Shown here one piece after another: positions 38,560-50,023 of a stretch of 64,000 nt of DNA. The position numbers and the translations under genes were made by a program. The first letter of the stretch is position 1. Each line of letters begins with the position of its first letter. This DNA comes from Gnetum montanum (lineage: Eukaryota; Streptophyta; Gnetopsida; Gnetales; Gnetaceae). The DNA is taken from positions 1 through 64,000 of the forward strand of contig MNCI01023788.1 of the NCBI GenBank assembly GCA_015680685.1. Direction: 5' to 3'. The notes beneath the pieces were generated by a model, which ran no database searches, had not been told where the DNA came from, and was given only the letters and a program-made list of their open reading frames with translations.

Positions 38560-41500
38560 AATGACAATACTAATATAATATGTGATAATTTTACCACATG
38601 GAAGAAAACTTTATCATAATCAATTCTTTTCTTTTAGGAATAAACCTTAGTAATAAGATGGTCTTTAAACTAGTTACTAGATTTAATTCTGAACACTTAC
38701 TTACATCCAATTAGTTTTCTACCTCAACCAAAGACATTGCTTCTAACCAACAAGATGGTGTGAGTAATATATAAGAAATAATTATAGGGGAATATTTAAG
38801 TGAGGATTAGAAAATATAGTATTAATATGATGAATCATCAACTTTATAATCTTTAAGTCGATCTAGTCATATAAGAAAAGTACCCACTTTATTTAGAGAT
38901 CAAATTCTAATCACTAAAAGTGAACCACTTACTTATGATAAAGAAATGTACATGCTTCATCATGTCTTATTTTTATGAGTAAAAGACATTTCATCATCTA
39001 TCACTCACTTTTGTTCTTCATGATAAAGAAGCATACATAATTCATCATAAGTGAATTAGCTTTAGCGATTAGAATTTAATAGTCAAACCAAGTGGTTAAT
39101 TCTCTTATGTGGCCATATCATCTTAAAGATTGTAAAGTTGAGAGAGCATCAAATTGATACTTTGTTTCTTCATCTTAACTTAAGTCCTTCTCCTATAAAT
39201 ATTTCTTGTATATTATTCACATCATTCTATTGGTTAGAAGTAATGTCTCCTATTGAGAGAGGATGATCCTCTAAATGTTCTTTATTAATTTGAAAAGATA
39301 CATGATCAAGTGTTACATTATTAGAGAGACTACACTTGATATGTTCACAAGTATTTCTAAATATAGCATAAAAATTATAGATAACCATTTAGTTTTTGAG
39401 TTTTGCAACTTATAAGCTTTTATATTATCACCATGACTATAACCAACAAAATTATACTTTACAAAATTATAATCTAAGTTTGCTCTATCAATTTTTGAAA
39501 CATGAAGATAAGCTTCATATCTAAAAACTCAAAGATAATTTAAATTGGTAGGATTACTACTCCATATTTCCTCTAGAATCTTTCCATTAATTGTAAAGGA
39601 TGGACACCTATTGATGAAATAGCAAGTAATCATTACTACTTCAACCAAGACATATTTTCCAAAAGAAACTTTGCTTAGAATACATCTAGTCCATTTCATC
39701 AATGTTCTATTAAAATGTTTAGTTACTTCATTCTACTAGTAAGTTCTTGGAATAGTCTTTTGCTTGTATTTGACATTTTCTTTATAAAAATTTTCAAAAT
39801 TATGAGTAAAATTCATCATCATTATCTATTCTAAAAACATTAATTTTCTTTCTTCAATAATTTTCAACAAGAAGTTTAAACTCTTTAAATTTTTAAAATA
39901 TTGTAGGCTTCTATTTTATTATTTATATCTAAGTTTTTCTTGAAAAATTATCAATGAAAGATATGTAGCACCTCCAAGTAAACATGTTTACAAGTTCTTG
40001 ACTAGTTCACATACATCAATATGTATTAACTCAAACACTTGATTAATTTCTTAAAAGTCCTAAACATGTTTGTCTGCCAAGCTAACAATGATGACAAAAA
40101 TTCAAATATTATTCTATAAGGTTAAATTTACCTTTTCTTATGTAGTTCCTTTAACCCTCTTTCACTTAGGTGTCCTAATCTTCCCTGTCAAGTATTAAAT
40201 GTTTGATCACAAGTTCGGAATAACTAGTATGCTAACGTTGTGTTGCAACATCCTTACTTCCAGCTAGGACAACCTTCTCACCTTTATACTAGTGGCTAGA
40301 GGTAAAAATCATGGTAATATTTTACATTTTTATTTTTCAAATATTATAGTTAGACCTACAATCTCTAACTCACTCAAAGACATGAGACTCATTGTGAATT
40401 TTGGTATATCATGAACATGAGATATGGTTTTTATGATTTCATCCTTAAACTAGATTTTAACTTTACCATACCTAACAACATGACAAAGACCATCATCACC
40501 TTACTTGACAACATCGAGATTGCAAATAAGGTATTCACGAAATCATTAAAGGTGTGGGATGTAGTGATAGGAAGCACTAGAATCATTGAACTAAGAAAAT
40601 CTCTTAATATCATCAACTAAAGATACTACATACAAATCTACCTCTTGATGAGGAGGAAATTTATTTATTTTTATTATTATTTGTAGATGATTTCCTTTCA
40701 TTTGATGCTTTAAAATATTTTTTAAGATTATCAATATTTCCAAAATTTCAACATCTTAGTTTTGTGGGATTTTTCTAGAATCTAAATGGTTTAGACTATG
40801 AGCTTTTATTTACCTTCAAACTAGAATATTTTACAAGGAAAAGATCATTCTAGATAGGGGCAAAACTATTCCTTCTCTTTTATTTTAGTTAGGAGATGGA
40901 CAATAATAGTATTAAAATTAAAAATTAAGAAAAAATTACTAATTAAGATGACAAATGTATTTCAAGACTTAGGGAGAGACTCTAAAAGATATATATACAA
41001 GGATCTTCCTCTTTCATTTTAACTTCAAGTGTTTCAAGTTACATCATGATATCGTTAAAGACACTTAGATGTTAGTAAGTGACATTACTTTAGCATCCTG
41101 AGTGCATGTAAATTTTTTCTATGAAATAATGTATTTCCAATAGATTTTATCTAGTATAAATCTTTTAACTGTTCCTACAAGACCTCAATAGTGATAATTC
41201 CAAAAATGTTGACAAGCATCAAACAAGAAAGACATAAATAAATTCTTATTTTTACCTTTGTATCCAAGGCCTTCTAGTGTAATTGTGTAATGGTGTTGAG
41301 CTTTGAATTAGCTATCACTTGCTAGAGATCTTCATTGACTAGAAGATCCTGCAAGTACATCCCCATAGTTCATAACCATTATGAAGAATTTTTTAATTTT
41401 GATTTTTTTTCAAGCATGCCATTACTTGAAATCAATAACCAAACAAAAGCTACCATAAAAATTAATACCAATTATGATCTAGGAGCCTATTTCTTGCTAA
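38560..41500 (-). mobile_element. Ty1/copia remnant: gag, protease, integrase, start of RT
   Basis: On minus, degraded gag text at 41400-41000 (including YTITLEGLGYKGKNKF) precedes a protease/pre-integrase segment near 40600-40400, with SSASYH at the catalytic DSGASxH position and later GYGKVKI. The GAG-pre-integrase motif GRLGHLSERGLKELH is at about 40190-40145. The integrase follows from 40075 to 39400: FNRTLMKWTRCILSKVSFGKY, INRCPS, EIWSSNPTNLNYL, LDYNFVKYNFVGYS. RT begins near 38620 (PKRKELIMIKFSS) and is cut off by the LTR at 38.5 kb. Frames are heavily broken. Confidence 0.8.
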
Positions 41501-41726
41501 AAGTTTTCTAGTTTTTTCGTGAAGCATATTCTTTTGTATTTTTGTTAATTTATTTTGTTGTTTTAAATTTCATGAATCATCTTGGATATCATAATAAGTA
41601 TATAATCCCAAGAAAATTTTAAAATGATTATAAAATATAATGAAAGATTTTATACATATATTTTATTTTACTTAATGACTAAGTAAGAAACATGGGCATC
41701 AGTAAAAGTCACACTATGCATATTAT

Positions 41727-42940
41727 TGTGGCCAACATCAACCATGTTATCGCATGGGGCCATGATCAATAAAACTATCCTATAAAATCATATACCATTT
41801 CAACAAGCAATGTTAATGTGTAGGAAGTTGAATTGATGTGTAGGGAGGTGGACCGACGTGTAGGAAGGTGGATCAATTTGTGAGACGGTAAATCAATATG
41901 TGGGGAGGTGGACTGATGTGTAGGAAGGTAGACTGACATTTGGGGAGGTGAAATGTCACTAGTAGGTTGCTATAAAATAGAGAATGAAGATGATTTTGAA
42001 GGGGGAAGGAGCAAGGGCCTCCTTGAAAAATTGCGCTCTCTTTCCAAATAGCTACACCGCTTTTCATTGAGGTGCATCCAAATGGGTAGGGGGCTCTCCA
42101 AGGCCTGAGAAACTAGTCGACAATGGTTTTTTCTATCTCTCTTCTTCAGTTTTTCTTGGGGTGATAGCAATGTAGCTAACACATGTAGATGGAAGGCACT
42201 GTAGGTGGGTTCTATAGTTCTATTTCTTTATTCTTGGCAACAAATCAGTGATAGTCCGTAGTGGTAGAGCTACGTAGATGATGGTCATCAATCTTAACAA
42301 GAAACTAAGAGATAACGAATTTCTTTTCCCTTTTCTTGGCAGACTCCTTATCATGGCAAACATAGGACTAAAGATAGCAATGCATCTACAAGCACATGAT
42401 AGCAAGATCTAGGAACTCGTTCTCTCTCTCCACTATGGTGTTGTAGTAGTTGATAGCAGCAGTTGCAGGTGTGGGTTTTACAGTTCCATTCTATTTTTGG
42501 TGGGTAGTGAATCTGCAACAAGGTTCTTGAAACAGGAACAAATTTTTCTCTCTCATGTTGCCAATGAGGCATGTTCTATCTATGTGTTAGAGACGCATCA
42601 GCGGGCTCCTTCATCTAACCTCTTCTCTCTCTCTCTCTTTGTCCTTTGGCAGCTATAGGCAGTGTTGGCTATGGCAATGTTTGCAATAGACCAGCGACAA
42701 TCTAGTAGTAGTAGCTGGGAAGAAGGAAAAATTTTTAGTTACCTTTTATATTCTTAAATTCTCAACTCTCATTTCAATTAAAATTCTCATTCTTTTACTA
42801 TTTTCAAAAGGTGATGTAGCCCTCTCCAGTTGAGACTATTCCCAAGTCTTTGTACCCATACTAGAGGCACATTAGGAAATAAAATCCTTAAATGAGTTTT
42901 CTTTTCCAGTGTTGGTGTGACCAAAATTTATGCATCAACA
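41727..42940 (+). repeat. LTR, first copy
   Basis: It carries a 20-bp minisatellite in U3, TATA box CTATAAAATAG at 41970-41980, CT-rich segments, and the 3' end CCATAC...ATGCATCAACA shared with the other copies. Small open frames inside (41873-42067, 42351-42572) are by-products. Confidence 0.85.
41813..41954. repeat. 20-bp minisatellite upstream of TATA, first LTR
   Basis: Seven imperfect units of the type ATGTGTAGGAAGGTGGACTG follow one another and stop about 16 bases before the TATA box. Confidence 0.9.
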
Positions 42941-43079
42941 CCTTTTTGGTGCTAGAAGGAGATTTACGCCTACAACCTTCCCTTTCTCTCTTGCAACAAT
43001 AAGGCACACTACAAACTATTGTAGGAGGAAGTAAAGGATTCTTAGCATAAGTGGAGGGCTAAGAAATAAGCAATAGGTG

Positions 43080-44436
43080 AATCATCTATTGAGGACTCCC
43101 CACTCTAAAGGAAACCAGTAGATGATAGTTTCTCTTTCTTTGGCGTATCATCATCACCCAGCCTCTCCCCTCTCTGGTAGGGCACATGACAGTGGTGATC
43201 ATGATAATAATGGTGGTGTGTGGAAACTACAACTAGAAGAAGTAGGTGACTTCCTTGTGCAGCACGTGATAGGTAGGCAAGCTTCTAAGGTAGCAGTGGA
43301 AAACACAAACATGCAGATAGTGGCACATTAGTAGTAGTAGGGTGCGTGGTAGGCTCTAACGGGCCTCCCCTTTCCCATGCAGTAGCCAAGAAACCTATGA
43401 TGGCAATAGTACCCATAGAAATTGTAGGAACAAAGGGGCCATCCTCTCTCTCTCTCATTGGGGCTAGCCTCTCTCTCATTAGGGTCTAGCCTCTCCTATC
43501 TCTAGCAATGCGTGTGGTAGAAAGAAAAATGTGTGTGCCAAGAAATAAAGGCTATGAACGATGTGTCTATAGCATGTAGATTGGAAAACACCAACATCTC
43601 TCTTTCTATCCTTCTTTCTCCAATAAATGGTGGTGGATAGAACCGTGAACCATAATGGTGGTTGGTGGTGGAATAGATCTCTCTCTCTTCCTCTCTCAGT
43701 GGCTACGAACAATGTTGGCTATGATCCTTTTTGCTAGCAGAGGGATTATAGTTTTCTCTCTTCCAATAGTGGTCTACAATTGCAGCGATGGTAACATCCA
43801 ATAGTAGCAGTAGCACGTCCTTGAACAAGGGGGTTTTTGTCCTTGCTGCCACAAGGATTTTTTGCTTGGCAGCAATGGCAAATAATAGTAGTTGGTAGTA
43901 GGATCTCTCTCTCTGTCTCTCTTTCCCTCTCTCTGTAGATCCAAATTGATGACTAAAACAAGGTTCTCTTTTCTTTGTCTCTTTGGCAAGGGTGATGTTA
44001 TAACAAGTAGTCTCCCTATATTTTTTACCATCAACGGTAGGTTGCGTGATAGGCAACAATGAGGCACATGGCAGTGGAACATCGGATAAATCTCTCTCTA
44101 CATCTCCTAGTGGCTACGAGTAATGTCAGCTATAGTAGTATCTACAATGATGATATGGCATGAATTGGTGGTAGTAGCAAGGAACCAAGGGAAAATTTAA
44201 ATTTTCTTACTACCTACTATATTTTCATGAAGTCTTGAATTTTAAGATAGTTGTTGAACTTGAATTCAATTAACTTTTTGGTTTAATTCATTTTGTTTTA
44301 AAATGTCACATGGCCCTCTTTAGCTAATACTATTCTTAGGTTTCCATACCCATACGAAAGGCACCCTAGGTAGCAGTATCCTAAAATGAGTTTTTTTTTT
44401 TGAGGTGTTGGTGTGACCAAAATTTATGCATCAACA
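43080..44436 (+). repeat. Partial third LTR inside the internal region
   Basis: Its 3' part matches the two flanking LTRs: CATACCCATACGAAAGGCA, then GGTGTGACCAAAATTTATGC and ATCAACA at the end. The minisatellite and TATA-bearing 5' part are not visible. The 5' half is a run of diverged CTCTCT-bearing units with GGTAGTRG words, as in the other copies. The open frames at 43122-43331 and 43703-44082 are by-products of these units. Confidence 0.65.
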
Positions 44437-44841
44437 TCTTTTTGGTGCTAGAAAGAAGGCCTTTCTCTTTCCTTTTGTTTATTAGCTCTTTTTTCCATTT
44501 CCTTGTGTCTATTTCATGTTTTGATCTAGTCTTGGAACTTGTTAATTTAAAAAAAAAACCTTTCTCTTTAGACCCTTTATTTTTTACCTTTTTATGCTTC
44601 TCGTTTTTTGAAAATTGTTGTTATTGAAACCTTTTTTTATAACCCTCATTTCCTAGTCCCATTTTTAAATTTTTGATTTTGGTGGTCCTTACTTAAATTC
44701 TAAGTTGGGTGAGGTGGTTTTATTATTCAATTTTAAATTTATTTTTTTAAAATATTTTATTTTATTATTTTTCTTTTAAGATTTCATGGTTTTTGTTGCT
44801 CCTTGCACTTGCATGTAATTTGTTGTTTGGGGGCTAAGTGT

Positions 44842-46064
44842 TGTGGCCAACCTTGGCCATGCTATCGCATAGAGCCATGATAACAAAATTGTCCTATAAA
44901 ATCATATACCATCTCACCAAGTAATGTTAATGTGCAAGAAGGTGAACTGATGTGCGGGGAGGTGGACCAACATGCAAGTCAATGTGTGGGAAGGTGAACT
45001 GATGTGCGAGGAGGTGGACCAACATGCGGGAAGGTGTATCGACATGCAAGGAGATGAAACGTCACTAGAGGGCAACTATAAAATAGAGAATGAAGATGAT
45101 GCAGAAGGGGGAAGGAGTGAGGGCCTACTTAACAAATCAATCTCTCTTTCTGAACAACTGCACCTCTCTCAATTAAGGTGCACGCAAATGGGTAGGGGGT
45201 CTCTAGGGGCTAAGAAACTAGTGGACAGTGGTTTTCTCTCTTTCTCTTCTCCTATTTTTCTTGGGGTCATAGTGGCGCAGTTGACACACATAGACAACAG
45301 ACACTATAGGAAGGTTTTGCAGTCTTGTTTCTTTATTCTTGACAATGGATTGGTGATAGTCAGCAATGATAGAGCTGTGTGGACAATGGTCAACAATCTT
45401 AGCAAGAAACAAGAGGCTACGATTTTCTTTCTTTTTTCACGGTGGACAAGTGATGATGGTAGACTCATGATAGCAAAAAACATAGGATTGGAGATAGCAA
45501 TGCATTTACTAACATGTGATAGCAGGATCTAGTAGCTTGTTCTCTCTCTCTTTTTGTTGCAGTGTTGTAGCAGTTGACAGTAGTAGTTACAGGCATGGGC
45601 TCTATAGTTTTGTACTATTTTTGGTGGGTGTTGCATCCACGGTAGGGTTCTTCAAACAGAGAAAATTTTTCTTCTTTCATGTTGGCAACAAGGAACATTC
45701 TTTCTATGCATCAGAGATGCATCAGTAGGCCACTTCATTCAACCTCTTCTCTCTCTGTTTCTTCTTTGGCGGCTATAAACAGTGCTAGCTATAGTACTGT
45801 TTGCAATGGATCAGTGACGATCTACCAACAGTAGTTGGGAAGTAGGGAAAATTTATTTTGGTTACTTTTTGCATTCTTAAATTTGAGACACTCATTTCAA
45901 TTAAAATTTTCATTTTTTTTACTATTTTCAAAAGACCACGTAGCCCTCTCTAACTGAGACAATTCCCAGCTTTCCGTACCCATACGAGAGACATCCTAGG
46001 CAATAGTCTCCTTAAACAAGTTTTCTTTCCTATTGTTGTTGTCACTAGAGTTTATGCATAAACA
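44842..46064 (+). repeat. LTR, second complete copy
   Basis: The same landmarks occur in the same order as in the first copy, with TATA box CTATAAAATAG at 45076-45085. The 186-codon open frame at 44972-45532 runs through the minisatellite and R region and is not a gene. Confidence 0.85.
44929..45062. repeat. 20-bp minisatellite upstream of TATA, second LTR
   Basis: Units of the type ATGTGCGGGGAGGTGGACCA repeat about seven times with one shortened unit. The array ends about 14 bases before the TATA box. Confidence 0.9.
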
Positions 46065-47560
46065 CATACAAGTAAGAAATTTTTAAAGATTAATACACAA
46101 GGCTATTAGAATACACACCTTTTTCTCCATCATTGCAAAACCCCTACTATATACTTTTAGATTCTCTATCATTGCAACAAATTCCTATACCATGTACCTT
46201 TGGATTCAATTAAAAAAAATAGTACATAACACAAAAGGAAAGAAAAACTTAACACTTGGGTCTTTCTAATGCACTAAATAATGAAGAAATAATAAACATG
46301 TGATATGAATTCCAACCTTATTTTTTGCATTACCCTACCCTACTAAATGTTATGGGCTATATTTTCATCTTAAAATACAAATGAATATAACAAAAATAAT
46401 ATTTTCTTCAGGTATTATGTTAAAAAAAATTTATATAAGAACTTTAGCAATGTTTCTTCTTATTTATTTGAATTATTTGAATTAGTCTTTAGTACAAAGT
46501 TAATTACACATGAAGGAAAAAAATTTTCTTAGATTAGGGTGTTCATCTAAAAATTTTTTTAAACATATTCAAGTAATAAATTTTCTTTTCTAATAAGATT
46601 GACATTGAAAGAAAATTATACATGAGATAGATATAAGATAAGCCATGCATAGCATAAATTGATGTATATATCTATATAATTTTTAAGATCCTGACTCACG
46701 CATAATTTACGGATATTTTTCAGGTCAAGAGCCTTCCATCAAGCTTTCGAGATTTCCTTACAGCATAGGGTAAATCATGCATATAGATGTTTTTGCATAT
46801 AGCTGTTTTTATCATATAGCTGTTTTTATCATTTTGTGTTTTTCAGGATAACTACATTTTGTGTTTTTCAGGATAACTATAAAAGCATAGTTTTCTAAGT
46901 CGGTGATAAATCATCAATATAACAGCATAATTTTCTATGTCGGTGATAAATCATCAATATAACAGCATAATTTTCTATGTCAGTGGTAAATCATCAATAT
47001 AACAGCATAATTTTCTATGTTTTCTATGTCAGTGTAAATCATCGATGATCAGAAAATGTGCGGACCCAAATTGAGTCGATACAACTTTTATAATAAACTT
47101 TATTTTTAGAAATAAATAAATAAATTTAGCTATATTTTTGATATTTTTAAATATAATTCAACCGGCAGATTTATCATGATTCATAATCCTAAACACTGTA
47201 TAACAGTAAACATCGCAACTTCTTTTATTGAGGATGCTGTTTCTTGCGGCAGCATAAGCTAGGTATATATATCTATATAGGTTTGGCATACGAGTCAGGC
47301 CCACGGATAATTTCAGCATAAGCAGAAGAGCCTTCGATTAAGCTTTTGAGTTTTCCATAAAGCATTTCGAAATTATCTCTTCGTTTCACGCCTGATAAAT
47401 ATTCCCTTCGAAGTTGGTACCATTTTGGGCTTGGATTCCAGTATCCAGTGGGCTTGGATTCCAGTATTCAAAGACACTTGTGTCTTCATCCCAGTTGCAT
47501 GTCACCCATGCAAACGCTACAAGCGAAAAAACCATCTCCTTGCTTCATGATTCAATCGCT
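46065..47560. other. AT-rich non-coding DNA with duplications
   Basis: No gene is visible. A segment of about 110 bases occurs twice (46660-46770 and 47255-47370): both contain TATATATCTATATA, a GACTCACG / GAGTCAGG word, CGGATA, and AGAGCCTTC followed by AAGCTTT. A 22-base tandem duplication GGGCTTGGATTCCAGTAT lies at about 47428-47470. Confidence 0.6.
46881..47050. repeat. 40-bp tandem repeat, four units
   Basis: Units start at 46881, 46921, 46961 and 47001 with AACAGCATAATTTTCTATGT and end with AAATCATCAATAT. The second and third are nearly identical, and the last has a ten-base internal duplication. Two shorter direct repeats (TTTTGTGTTTTTCAGGATAAC and CATATAGCTGTTTTTAT) lie just upstream. 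Confidence 0.95.
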
Positions 47561-47566
47561 CTCACT

Positions 47567-47569
<3 letters not shown>

Positions 47570-47597
<28 letters not shown>
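47570..47597. repeat. (TA)n microsatellite
   Basis: An alternating TA run lies just beyond the truncated 3' end of the alliinase/TAR-like pseudogene. Confidence 0.95.
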
Positions 47598-47639
47598 CAT
47601 TCACTCACGTAGATTAAAACTTAGATGTGCATGGGCGAA

Positions 47640-49197
47640 AAAGTTTACTTCAGAGGGTTGCATGACTTTCTTGAAAAAGTTGCAGTACTTGCAGTACTTG
47701 GAATTGGTGTTCTGCAGGGTAAAACGATCAGTCTTGCGGAAGATATCTGCAACCTTCTTCCATCGTCATTGCAGTTAGCTGTACCGGAGATCAAACATCT
47801 TTTGGCGGCTTATGTTTTCCTGGTAACCCTTGACGACAGTCCTTAGTAGTGCTGTGGCTCTGAACTGAGCATCGTGTGATACAAGGCTTATATCATTCTC
47901 CACGTAGTCTTTCATTCTGTTGTAGACAGCCTCGTCTTTCACAAGTGCCCATCTGCATTATTCAACCAATACATAACATGTTAGGATAATAGAATAACAC
48001 TTGACCTAAAAATAAGAGTAGTCTTCCGAAGGCACGGTATATTTCTGTTAATCACAGAGCCAAATCTGGTACTGGCATGACCAGTGAACTTGGAAAGAGA
48101 GAATATCATGAGGTCGTCGTCGGCAGTTTCAGTCATGGGAGTGTAGTGTGGCCACCAAGGACCTCTGTCGGACACAATCTTCAGATCACCATTTAAAATT
48201 GATTTCTAGGGTTGTTCATCTGGGTTATTGGGATTTGCTATTACCTCTACAAATCTTTTGCCTTCGGTTTTACTGACGTATTTCTTGGAATCTCCTCCCA
48301 CCTATACCTCAACGAATCGAACGTCTCCGCCTGAGTTCCGAAAGACTGCAGGCAGCAACTCAAAAACCCGTTACATTATGATTATGGGTTATGTATTAAT
48401 TAATCTTATTGTAATGGTGGCACATATATAGATGAATACAAGTAATAAAAGTTTGGCAACCCACGAAGAAGTATGGCGCAGAGGCGACAAGAAGTGACTG
48501 ATGCTTCATACATTAGTCGGAACTAGAATAAGAAACACTATGAATTTCTGCGTTGAAAAGATGAGTTGATCCAGCACCCAGAACAATATACTTGTTCTTA
48601 ACCACCGCATTGCCTACTAACTCATGAAGGCTTCTTATCCAATCATCTAACTCTGGCGTAAGGAGTTTATCATCGCTATAATCATTGCTTTGATAGCTCA
48701 TCTGGTGCCACGATGAACAACATAAGAGCTGGCCTGTGCATTTTTTATCCAAAATGGCTCTAGGAACCCCGGATCAAGACTGCAAATCAAAAATTTCAAA
48801 GGGAAAACCAAACAAACACTTGCAAGCTTAATCACTGCTCAAATCAAGAGTGACTGACGGGAACAAAATTTTGCAAAGAGGGAAACAAAGAGGAAGTGGG
48901 AACCTAAGAACATTTACAAGGCAATTGTGCTTCTTGACTGCACATCTGATTCAAAAAAGTCATTGCACTCACAAACTGGATCGCAGGTTTGGCCCTAGCC
49001 AAGAATCAGTGAAGATATAGCCATGGCCAGAACAGTGGTGAGAAGCTGCCCGTTCGGCTCCAATTACTGCTGATTTTGGTCCATCCGAGTTGCTGCGCTG
49101 CAGCTCCATTATCAAGAAGAACACAGTCCAAGAGCGTAGCAGAAAGCATCAAGCACAGACATGAGTGAAAACGGCAAAAAGCAAGTAAATTCCCCAT
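47640..49197 (-). pseudogene. Alliinase / tryptophan aminotransferase-related (TAR) pseudogene
   Basis: The family comprises PLP enzymes such as TAA1/TAR, which turns Trp into indole-3-pyruvate in auxin synthesis, and C-S lyases of the alliinase type. Four exons read on minus: 49197-48918 (signal-like MGNLLAFCRFHSCLCLMLSA, then the EGF_alliinase signature CSGHG and PVCECNDFF); 48779-about 48440 (FLEPFW, WHQMSY, ELDDWIRSLHELVGNA, YIVLGAGSTHLFNAEIH); 48345-48060 (IANPNNPDE, WPHYTPMTETADDDLM, SLSKFTGHASTRFG with the PLP lysine); and 47952-about 47640 (WALVKDEAVYNRMKDYV, NFFKKVM). Disruptions are frameshifts in exons 1, 2 and 3, in-frame stops at several sites in exons 2 to 4, a donor reading CT instead of GT after TRFG, and loss of the C-terminus. 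Confidence 0.85.
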
Positions 49198-49248
49198 GTC
49201 GGAAGAGATATGCAGGGATGTGGGATTCTTGCCTACACAATGGGTTCC

Positions 49249-49256
49249 TATTTATC
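49249..49256 (-). promoter_or_regulatory. TATA box of the TAR-like pseudogene
   Basis: ATAAATAG on minus lies about 55 bases upstream of the presumed ATG at 49197. That leaves room for a short 5' UTR. Confidence 0.5.
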
Positions 49257-49309
49257 CTCATGAATCATGACGATGCTGTTGTTGAGTCCCTCTAATCTCT
49301 TTCCACGGT

Positions 49310-49315
49310 CACGTG
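49310..49315 (-). promoter_or_regulatory. G-box CACGTG upstream of the TAR-like pseudogene
   Basis: CACGTG, in the context TTCCACGTGACCG on minus, is the core bound by plant bHLH and bZIP factors. It lies about 55 bases upstream of the TATA box. Confidence 0.4.
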
Positions 49316-49352
49316 GAAGTAATGGCTAAGCGCCACGGCAGGGGTTCAAGTT

Positions 49353-49627
49353 TCAAACCCTTCTCCTTTTGACAAGTGACGACAATATGAAATTCATACT
49401 GTGACAACACGTATACACCCTTTCCGTTGTTTCTGTACTAGCGACTTCTGGATGAACATTTGGGTTTTTAAATGTTGTTAGATCCAGTGGATACTTCTTT
49501 GACACTAAAATAGTTGGTAGTGGATTGTCATGAACTCTGAACAATTGATCATTTGTCTTAAACAAAACTGTATTTTCTAGTGAATCAATTAGAGAAAAAC
49601 CTTTCAAACTACCAACCCAACACCTCT
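49353..49627 (-). other. Open stretch of 91 codons abutting a gap, unrecognised
   Basis: Minus-strand reading stays open from the N run to a stop at 49353 (CWVGSLKGFSLIDSLENTV, NDQLFRVHDNPLPTILV). On the far side of the gap, the inverted-repeat arm also reads open in one frame. The phase across the gap is unknown because the N count may be an estimate. I recognise no domain. It could be the last exon of a gene or chance. Confidence 0.25.
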
Positions 49628-50023
49628 NNNNNNNNNNNNNNNNNNNNNNNNNNNNNNNNNNNNNNNNNNNNNNNNNNNNNNNNNNNNNNNNNNNNNNNNN
49701 NNNNNNNNNNNNNNNNNNNNNNNNNNNNNNNNNNNNNNNNNNNNNNNNNNNNNNNNNNNNNNNNNNNNNNNNNNNNNNNNNNNNNNNNNNNNNNNNNNNN
49801 NNNNNNNNNNNNNNNNNNNNNNNNNNNNNNNNNNNNNNNNNNNNNNNNNNNNNNNNNNNNNNNNNNNNNNNNNNNNNNNNNNNNNNNNNNNNNNNNNNNN
49901 NNNNNNNNNNNNNNNNNNNNNNNNNNNNNNNNNNNNNNNNNNNNNNNNNNNNNNNNNNNNNNNNNNNNNNNNNNNNNNNNNNNNNNNNNNNNNNNNNNNN
50001 NNNNNNNNNNNNNNNNNNNNNNN
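49628..50023. other. Assembly gap (396 N)
   Basis: Undetermined bases end exactly where the left arm of the large inverted repeat becomes readable. Failure to assemble is plausible for a long palindrome. Confidence 0.99.

Larger units (their letters stand above)
41727..46064 (+). mobile_element. Pol-less LTR element with an internal third LTR end
   Basis: LTRs at 41727-42940 and 44842-46064 both start TGTGGCCAAC and end TGCAT(C/A)AACA. After the first comes CTTTTTGGTGCTAGAAGG, the candidate primer site; before the second stands TTTGGGGGCTAAG, a polypurine tract. The internal region is only about 1.9 kb and encodes nothing I recognise. Within it a second copy of the LTR 3' part ends at 44436, again followed by CTTTTTGGTGCTAGAA. 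This is a TRIM/LARD-like non-autonomous element, or a nested pair of the same family. Clear target duplications were not found. Confidence 0.75.

Noticed and set aside
44972-45532. Longest gap-free open frame of the window (186 codons, plus)
   Set aside because: It begins in the LTR minisatellite and crosses the TATA box and R region. The partner LTR at 41.7 kb has no matching frame, and the composition is repeat-like.
46881-47050. CRISPR-like array
   Set aside because: The units are directly tandem without spacers, and the host is a plant nucleus.
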